Shown here piece after piece: positions 57,956 to 64,000 of a stretch of DNA of 64,000 nucleotides. Source of the stretch: an uncultured Bacteroidota bacterium (GTDB lineage Bacteria; Bacteroidota; Bacteroidia; AKYH767-A; JABDAW01). The DNA is taken from positions 1 through 64,000 of the forward strand of contig CAIMUP010000141.1 in assembly GCA_903844645.1 (NCBI GenBank). The letters run 5' to 3'. Positions within the stretch are counted from its first letter, which is position 1; every line of letters begins with the position of its first letter. The position numbers and the translations under genes are program-made. The notes under the pieces are model-generated. The model did not search any database. It saw only the letters and a program-made list of their open reading frames with translations, and was not told where the DNA came from.

Positions 57956-59917
57956 CTATTTCATCACGGCAATCTTTCCTTTATCCAGGATTTCATTGTC
58001 GGCAACGACCACCCAATAATAAATTCCGCTACCCAGATGAGCATTGATTTCTTCTCTTCCATCTACCGTCGCGAAGCTTTGATGATACACCACGCGCCCC
58101 GCCAAATCCATAATCTTCAACTCGGTATTCATCGAATTCAAATGATACGCCAGATAAAAATTCCCATCATTCGGATTCGGTTGCAGGGAGATAAAATTCT
58201 TAGCCTTGATTGTCGGGATACCCGTGTTATTCGGAATTACAATCATGTTCACCATTTGGTTTGCTGTGCGAGATAAATAATAACTGTTGGCATAAGTGGT
58301 GGCGCAATTAATAGCATCATGGATGCCGAGGGTAATCGTATAATTTCCGGCTGCGGCGTAGGTATGGGTGGGGAATGCGATGGTATCATGTGCCGAGGCA
58401 TCACCCCAATTCCAATCGTAATGAACCGGTGCCGTACCATACGCCTGATTCACGATCCAGTAAGTATGCGCAGCGGTATCGGGGTAGAGCAGATAGTGGG
58501 CATTGCACAAGTTGGCATTGGTGATGGTGGCATTGTTGGTGATGACGCAAGCGGCATTATCGGTGATGGTAACAGAATAAGTGCCGGGTAATAAGCCCGT
58601 AGCATTCTGCGAAGTAGAGCCATTACTCCATGCAAAAGTGAATGGCGAAGTTCCTCCGGTAATGGCATCCGAAACCCAGCCATCGGCACAGGTAGCGCAA
58701 AGAGCAGCCGTAGGATTCAGCGTGGTATAAAACCCACCGCAGGCGTTATTAACTACGGTGGAAGAACTGACGGCAGTGCAGTTATTAACATCGGTGATAG
58801 TAACGGTGAATGTGCCGGGATTAAGCCCTGTAATATTCTGTGTGGAAGCTCCATTACTCCAAAGAAAAGTATATGGCGAAGTGCCGCCTGAATAGGTGGA
58901 AGACACCGTACCATTCAGGCAAGTACCGCAGGATGCATCGGTATGATTAGTGGAAATGGTGAGGTTATTACAAAGGGTGGAGCCAATATCAACTTTAACC
59001 ATTATCCCTATGTTTTGAACGTAGTCGGAACCGTCTGCGCCATAACTATAAGTAGAATTGCTATTACATTCATACCATGGAAAGGAATCGCAAAGGGTAG
59101 GGTAAGTTTGATGGAATTGAACATTGTCTTTATAAAAACTATTTGGGTGATAAGACGAAGAGTCTGCCATGGTAAAAGAGGCACAAGAATTAAAACCAGA
59201 GAAGGAAGGACATCCGGCAACAAACATGAATGAATCTTGTTTAGCTCCAAAGTATTCAACCTTTACACAAAAAGTATTGGTAGGAAGTTGAGGATGGCTT
59301 GGATGCCAAAAGAGGAACATACCGTCTGTATAATCACCTGGATTTAATGGTGCTGATGCAGGTATTATTAAGGTATCACGCGAATAAACCGTAACCGCAG
59401 CAGTATCTGGGTAAATAGCCAAACAGGTAGCGTGATGCTGAACACCTAATATAGAAATGACAAGCGTGTCATCTTGCCCTGTATTATTTTCCTGCCCTAC
59501 CCTTAGCATTATAGAATCTACACTAACCGTAGGATATGAATAATGAGAATAAGGAAATGGTCCTGCCGCATTATAGGAGTCCACAAGGGTATCGAAGACC
59601 ACATATATTTGATTCTTCAAGCCCAAATGCCCACCAGCAGTATCTGCACTGGTGTAGTGCATATTGCAATCCCAGCGAAACCGTGAATAATTCAAGCCCA
59701 GCGATGCGGCATTATAAGCATCTGCCGAATCCAAATCAATCCAAAAGGGTTGCACCGATTTCTGATGATTGACGGCAGCATGATGAACAGGCTTGGCAAG
59801 GGGCTTGGCGACATGTCCTATCATGTCATTGGCAAGCAAAACGGTGTTGGAGTTTTGCGCATTCGCAACTCCGAGGAACAGCACGAGGGCTGCAACGAGT
59901 GTGTAAATCTTTTTCAT
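57956..59917 (-). CDS. Large secreted protein with SprB-like/PKD repeats and T9SS type A domain
   Basis: GGTSPYTFLWSNGASTQNITGLNPGTFTVTITDVNNC repeats; PKD GDASAHDTIAFPTHTYAAAGNYTITL; LQPNPNDGNFYLAYHL. Confidence 0.92.
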   Translation of the reverse strand: MKKIYTLVAALVLFLGVANAQNSNTVLLANDMIGHVAKPLAKPVHHAAVNHQKSVQPFWIDLDSADAYNAASLGLNYSRFRWDCNMHYTSADTAGGHLGLKNQIYVVFDTLVDSYNAAGPFPYSHYSYPTVSVDSIMLRVGQENNTGQDDTLVISILGVQHHATCLAIYPDTAAVTVYSRDTLIIPASAPLNPGDYTDGMFLFWHPSHPQLPTNTFCVKVEYFGAKQDSFMFVAGCPSFSGFNSCASFTMADSSSYHPNSFYKDNVQFHQTYPTLCDSFPWYECNSNSTYSYGADGSDYVQNIGIMVKVDIGSTLCNNLTISTNHTDASCGTCLNGTVSSTYSGGTSPYTFLWSNGASTQNITGLNPGTFTVTITDVNNCTAVSSSTVVNNACGGFYTTLNPTAALCATCADGWVSDAITGGTSPFTFAWSNGSTSQNATGLLPGTYSVTITDNAACVITNNATITNANLCNAHYLLYPDTAAHTYWIVNQAYGTAPVHYDWNWGDASAHDTIAFPTHTYAAAGNYTITLGIHDAINCATTYANSYYLSRTANQMVNMIVIPNNTGIPTIKAKNFISLQPNPNDGNFYLAYHLNSMNTELKIMDLAGRVVYHQSFATVDGREEINAHLGSGIYYWVVVADNEILDKGKIAVMK

Positions 59918-60062
59918 TGTATTCAGTTTTTAAATTATTAAGGGCACAAAATTACAGAAAAATTCATTCATCGCCAAATCGGGGTGGGGAATATTATTCC
60001 ATGAAAATACCCCGCCACTTCCCGAAAGTTTCGTTTCTTTGCGTTATTAAATTAAAAATCCA

Positions 60063-60329
60063 ATGCCTACTTTATCCATGTTTTTCGGAATCATTATCCG
60101 AATGTATTACGCCCCGAAGGAACACAATCCGCCTCATGTTCACGTCTATTATCAAGGCACGAAGGGGGTTATTAATATCAACACTTGTGAGATGACGGAA
60201 GGGAATATTCCCACTCGGCAAGCTCGGATGGTGATTGCGTGGATTGAAATTCATAAGGAAGAATTGCTGGCGGATTGGGAATTATGTCAAAATGGCGAGA
60301 AGCCTTTTTCTATCGAACCTTTAAAATAA
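60063..60329 (+). CDS. DUF4160 domain-containing protein
   Basis: FGIIIRMYYAPKEHNPPHVHVYYQG. Confidence 0.9.
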   Translation: MPTLSMFFGIIIRMYYAPKEHNPPHVHVYYQGTKGVININTCEMTEGNIPTRQARMVIAWIEIHKEELLADWELCQNGEKPFSIEPLK

Positions 60330-60335
60330 AACATC

Positions 60336-60593
60336 ATGTATTTAGCTGTAAAAAAAGTGAAGCCTAAGAAAGATTATTTGCTTATCCTGACATTCGAGAA
60401 TGGCGAGGAACGGGAGTTTGACGTGAAGCCTTTCCTCGAAATGGGTATCTTCAGAGAATTAAAAGAGGAAGCCGTTTTCAATTCGGTGAGGGTGAATTTT
60501 GATTCCATCGAATGGAATAATCAAGCCGATTTGGATCCTGAAATTTTATACCAAAACAGCCGCCCGTTATCCAATTTGAAAATTAAGGTTTAA
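60336..60593 (+). CDS. DUF2442 domain-containing protein
   Basis: LILTFENGEEREFDVKPFLEMGIFRELKEEAVFNSVRVNFDSIEWNNQADLDPE. Confidence 0.9.
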   Translation: MYLAVKKVKPKKDYLLILTFENGEEREFDVKPFLEMGIFRELKEEAVFNSVRVNFDSIEWNNQADLDPEILYQNSRPLSNLKIKV

Positions 60594-60641
60594 GGCGATG
60601 AAATTTTATTCCATGAAAAACCTATTCCCCGAAAACTTTCC

Positions 60642-60653
60642 TATATTTGCACC
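60642..60653 (+). promoter_or_regulatory. TAnnTTTG -7 box immediately before the 60655 microprotein
   Basis: TATATTTGCACCCATG; exact TAnnTTTG with ATG about 6 nt later, possibly leaderless. Confidence 0.5.
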
Positions 60654-60654
60654 C

Positions 60655-60744
60655 ATGAACACCACGAACATATCGCTGACCGATTCTCAACTGTTGAGGG
60701 TTGCTCTTTTGCCACTGGCTAAGACCCTCTCACGATGGAACTGA
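60655..60744 (+). CDS. Putative 29-aa microprotein, copy 2 (leader of array N)
   Basis: MNTTNISLTDSQLLRVALLPLAKTLSRWN*; collinear with 12929-13018. Confidence 0.55.
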   Translation: MNTTNISLTDSQLLRVALLPLAKTLSRWN

Positions 60745-61061
60745 TCGGCACTCCTATATATATAGCATCGGAATTTCTGGTTTTCATCCTGGAAAAGCCG
60801 TTTTCCTCCCAAGGAAAGTCGCTGGTATCTGAAGGAAAACCATTTTCCTCCCAAGGAAAGTCGCTGGTATGTGAAGGAAGACCGTTTTCCTCCCAAGGAA
60901 AGTTGCTGGTATGTGAAGGAAAACCATTTTCCTCCCAAGGAAAGTCGCTGGTATGTGAAGGAAAACCATTTTCCTCCCAAGGAAAGTCGCTGGTATGTGA
61001 AGGAAAACCATTTTCCGAGACATGCCAGGGGGTAGTGAATAGGATTTTTCGGGTCGGATAA
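60735..61061 (+). CDS. Putative 14-aa-repeat ORF through array N, overlapping the microprotein stop
   Basis: MELIGTPIYIASEFLVFILEKPFSSQGKSLVSEGKPFSSQGKSLVCEG...; starts 80 nt after the microprotein ATG, exactly as in copy 1; unproven. Confidence 0.35.
   Translation: MELIGTPIYIASEFLVFILEKPFSSQGKSLVSEGKPFSSQGKSLVCEGRPFSSQGKLLVCEGKPFSSQGKSLVCEGKPFSSQGKSLVCEGKPFSETCQGVVNRIFRVG
60798..61020. repeat. Array N: 42-bp (2x21) tandem array, 5 units
   Basis: CCATTTTCCTCCCAAGGAAAGTCGCTGGTATGTGAAGGAAAA. Confidence 0.97.
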
Positions 61062-61112
61062 TTCATTAAACAAAAAGTAAATTTATATTAATAATAATTA
61101 AATAAAAAGAAA

Positions 61113-61775
61113 ATGAGTCACGAATTAGAACAAAAAATTTTACTGTTATCAAAACATGATAACCCAGAAATTAACAAAGACCAAATCAAATTGGTAGGCG
61201 ACAAGATGTTTTTAAGCACCAACTTGGTCATCAAAGCATCTGGATTGACGGGGCAAAATGGTGCCGAAACCATCCGTCTGGGCATCGTTCGGAAGGCAGA
61301 TGCCACGGTTGAACTTTCCAATTCGGTTGACCACCTACATGTGGTGAACGATGCCGGAGTGGATATTTATGAAGAGATGGCGAAAGTCCTCTTTGCCCAA
61401 TTGGGCGGCGACCCTGTAGAGATGAAAAAGTTTTTGGTCGAGTTAAGCAAAGCCGAGACGACCGATGGCACAAAACCTGGCAAAGCGTATGGCGGATCTA
61501 TCGTTCAGAGCGATACTGCGGGGATCGCATTGATGCACTTTCATCATATTAAAGGGGCGACTTTTTATAAGATTTGGGTGAGCAGCAATCCCGATCCGAC
61601 CATCTTGAGTGCCTACACCCGCTGCACTCCGGATACTTTTATAAGCTCTCGCGGAGGCGAGGTAGCGGTGGCAACAAATGTGAAACTGCACTTCCGAATC
61701 CAAGCCTGCAACACGCATGGCGACGGAGTGATGTCCGATCCCTTTGGCGGTATTTCCTTCAGCCCAACGGTGTAA
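61113..61775 (+). CDS. Hypothetical protein, fibronectin-III-like C-terminal half
   Basis: 220 aa; GATFYKIWVSSNPDPTILSAYTRCTPDTFISSRG...KLHFRIQACNTHGDGVMSDP. Confidence 0.75.
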   Translation: MSHELEQKILLLSKHDNPEINKDQIKLVGDKMFLSTNLVIKASGLTGQNGAETIRLGIVRKADATVELSNSVDHLHVVNDAGVDIYEEMAKVLFAQLGGDPVEMKKFLVELSKAETTDGTKPGKAYGGSIVQSDTAGIALMHFHHIKGATFYKIWVSSNPDPTILSAYTRCTPDTFISSRGGEVAVATNVKLHFRIQACNTHGDGVMSDPFGGISFSPTV

Positions 61776-61944
61776 GGGCGGGAGGAAGTTTAGAGTTTAA
61801 GGTTTAAGGTTGGATGATTTATTCAACTTTAAACCTTTTTCCATTTTAGAGAGTTTGTAGGATGTAACGAAATTTTTCTAATTTTGACTTTTGAAAAAAA
61901 GAGACGGCGGCGCATAATATTGAATAAAAAATAAAGATTAAAGC

Positions 61945-63105
61945 ATGGCGAAAAGAGCTAAGAAAGCGGAAGAAGAGGAATTGTCGGATGTCGGGAAACT
62001 GATGGTCAAGACCACCCTCGAGGATGATAAATTGAGGCGCGAAATATTGGAGGACCTGAAGAAAAACCCGAAGTATAAAGAATATTTCAAGGACTTCAAC
62101 AAGCAAACCGTGAATATGTTTATCAAGATGTTTGCCGATGCCAAATTCAGGTATCTGAAATACGGCGAGATGTACCTGAAGCAAGAAGATCAAGAAAGTT
62201 CGCGGTATAAAGCTCGTGCCGAACAGTATTTCTGGCAGATTCAGCAAAAGAAATTGTTCGACAAACAGTGCCTCTGGCGAGCCGAAAAGATTACCATTGA
62301 TGAAATAGAAATTGGGGAGCAATTTGAATATTGGGGAGAAGCCATCAAAACATGCCCTTTCATAGAGCCTGTTACCGAAACCGAGTTTAATCTGTTTCTG
62401 GACTTCATCAATTCCGATCAATACCGATACGATAACAACTATGACTATGCCTCTTGGCAAGACCATTTCACCCTCAAAGATGCTGAAGAGGAGGATGACG
62501 ATGAAATGCCGGATTATTATCGGTTTCACAATATACAAACGGGTAGTGGCGAGCTGATCAAGTTGCCGGATATTCGTGGTGCCAAAGAAGATAAATACAT
62601 CCAGATAACACAAGCGCAACGAACGGAAGTGTATCATCAGGAACATCCCGAAATCCCAAAGCCTGAATACGATATACGCCCCCAGATTTCTTTTGGCGAG
62701 CAGCAATTAATGGATTTTATCAAGAAATTCGATGACCCTATCATCCAGAAATATCATGAACTGATAGACCGGGGCGAATATGATGACGAGGGCTTCCCTT
62801 CCTTGAGTATCGCCTTGAATGATTTGAAGGATGCCGAAATACCTATCCCCGTTGCCGAAGGAGATTGTTGGCAGGATGTGATTATTAATTCCATGTCTCA
62901 ACATGAAGTGCGAATGCTGAATAAAGTGTTGCCGATAGTGTTTGATGAATACCAGTTCCGCGTACAAAACAATATCGGCTTCGGATATACTGATGACGAA
63001 ACCGAGGGACAAAAAAGTAAGACCGAGATGATCGAAGACCATTTCAAAAAAAATATCCTGGAAGGACGAAGGCTGAATGGCGAACCACAAGATTTTAAAT
63101 TCTAA
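61945..63105 (+). CDS. Hypothetical protein, paralogue of the next gene
   Basis: 386 aa; YFWQIQQKKLFDKQCLWRAEKI...EAIKTCPFIEPVTETEFNLF. Confidence 0.8.
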   Translation: MAKRAKKAEEEELSDVGKLMVKTTLEDDKLRREILEDLKKNPKYKEYFKDFNKQTVNMFIKMFADAKFRYLKYGEMYLKQEDQESSRYKARAEQYFWQIQQKKLFDKQCLWRAEKITIDEIEIGEQFEYWGEAIKTCPFIEPVTETEFNLFLDFINSDQYRYDNNYDYASWQDHFTLKDAEEEDDDEMPDYYRFHNIQTGSGELIKLPDIRGAKEDKYIQITQAQRTEVYHQEHPEIPKPEYDIRPQISFGEQQLMDFIKKFDDPIIQKYHELIDRGEYDDEGFPSLSIALNDLKDAEIPIPVAEGDCWQDVIINSMSQHEVRMLNKVLPIVFDEYQFRVQNNIGFGYTDDETEGQKSKTEMIEDHFKKNILEGRRLNGEPQDFKF

Positions 63106-63117
63106 AAGAAAAAAATT

Positions 63118-64000
63118 ATGGCAAAAGAAAAAAAACCGTCTGCCGAGGCGCGAAAGGATATAGCAAATACCAAAAAACGAGAGAAGGTAATGAAAGGAAT
63201 CATTGATTCGCTGACCAACGACGAGAAGTATAAAGATTATTTCAAAGAATACAGTACCAGTTCCGTTACCATATTCATCGAAAGCTATGCCCGAATAAAA
63301 GCCGGGTGGCTGGAATGGGGTCCGAACAATGTGCAGCGAGAAAATAATGAGAAGATGCGATTCAAGGAGATGGCTTCCGCGATGTTATGGGAGATTCAGC
63401 AAAAGAAATTATTCAATATCCAATGCCGATGGAGGGCTAAGGAAATGGAATTGCCGGGTGTTGAGGTTTCGTGGGACTTTCTGAAGTGGGAACAGAAGAT
63501 AAAAACTTGCCCATACATAGACCCTATTACCCAGTCCGAATTCGATTTATATAAAGCGTACATGACTTCGGGCAGCTATCAGCCTCGCCATTTTATGAGT
63601 GCATGGCAGGCTTACGATTTCTATCGTGCCGAATATATCGGGGGCAACGAATCCATGATGCCGACCCCTGCCTGGTATATTTATTATGATACGATGATGG
63701 GTACCGGAAACTTGTTTATGCTGCCCAATACCAAAGGTGAGCAAGAGCAATTCTACCTCGGATTGGTGAAGGCTAAGGAGGACGAAAAGGCTAAGAAATC
63801 CAAGAAAAAGAAATCTGGCAAAGCCGAAATACCCGCTATCATCAAGGCTATTAATCCTAAATTCGATGGCAAGCCGGCTATCATTGCCGATTATAAAACG
63901 AAAGAAGAATTTATCAAGAAGTTCGAGGATAAAACCTTGCTGAAATACTTCCATGCTATGGAAAAGGAGGATGATAATTGGATGGAAACACAGGCTTTGG
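63118..64000 (+). CDS. Hypothetical protein, paralogue of 61945-63105, truncated by window edge
   Basis: Open + frame from ATG 63118: MAKEKKPSAEARKDIANTKKREKVMKGIIDSLTND...MLWEIQQKKLFNIQCRWRAKEM...QKIKTCPYIDPITQSEFDLY; absent from the ORF track. Confidence 0.8.
   Translation, partial: MAKEKKPSAEARKDIANTKKREKVMKGIIDSLTNDEKYKDYFKEYSTSSVTIFIESYARIKAGWLEWGPNNVQRENNEKMRFKEMASAMLWEIQQKKLFNIQCRWRAKEMELPGVEVSWDFLKWEQKIKTCPYIDPITQSEFDLYKAYMTSGSYQPRHFMSAWQAYDFYRAEYIGGNESMMPTPAWYIYYDTMMGTGNLFMLPNTKGEQEQFYLGLVKAKEDEKAKKSKKKKSGKAEIPAIIKAINPKFDGKPAIIADYKTKEEFIKKFEDKTLLKYFHAMEKEDDNWMETQAL

Noticed and set aside
10501-61073. Long overlapping ORFs in several frames across every array taken as proof of coding
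   Set aside because: A 21-bp unit keeps one frame per strand position. With about 7 codons per unit, roughly 70% of frames would lack a stop by chance, so multi-frame openness is expected and is not evidence of translation. I list only a few frames, at low confidence, where start context or a unique N terminus adds support.

Overview
64-kb window of a Bacteroidota-type chromosome (T9SS type A/B C-terminal sorting domains, GldA, RR-CRP regulator, long-form IspG, TTTG-type promoters). About 55 credible CDSs are present. They cover housekeeping genes (nrdA/nrdB, recQ, CCA-adding enzyme, tsaC/sua5, glyS, bioD, gldA, ftsE, lutB, rpiB, ispG, paa-like genes) and several accessory islands. No rRNA, tRNA or CRISPR array was recognised. 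The main unexplained structure is a set of 14 mostly intergenic tandem arrays, roughly one per 4-5 kb. Every array has its own unrelated unit sequence, yet all share the same period of 21 bp (or 42 = 2x21). 21 bp equals 7 codons and two helical turns. Two arrays 47 kb apart (13.1 and 60.8 kb) are preceded by the same conserved leader. That leader encodes a 29-aa microprotein, (M..)SLTDSQ.LRVALLP.AKTL.R, whose stop overlaps the start of the array-spanning ORF by 10 nt in both copies. Two other arrays (28.1 and 46.2 kb) are bracketed by inverted copies of a related ~43-bp hairpin. I regard these arrays plus their leaders and flanks as the best candidate for an undescribed system. Whether they act as DNA, RNA or heptad-repeat peptides cannot be settled from this sequence alone.
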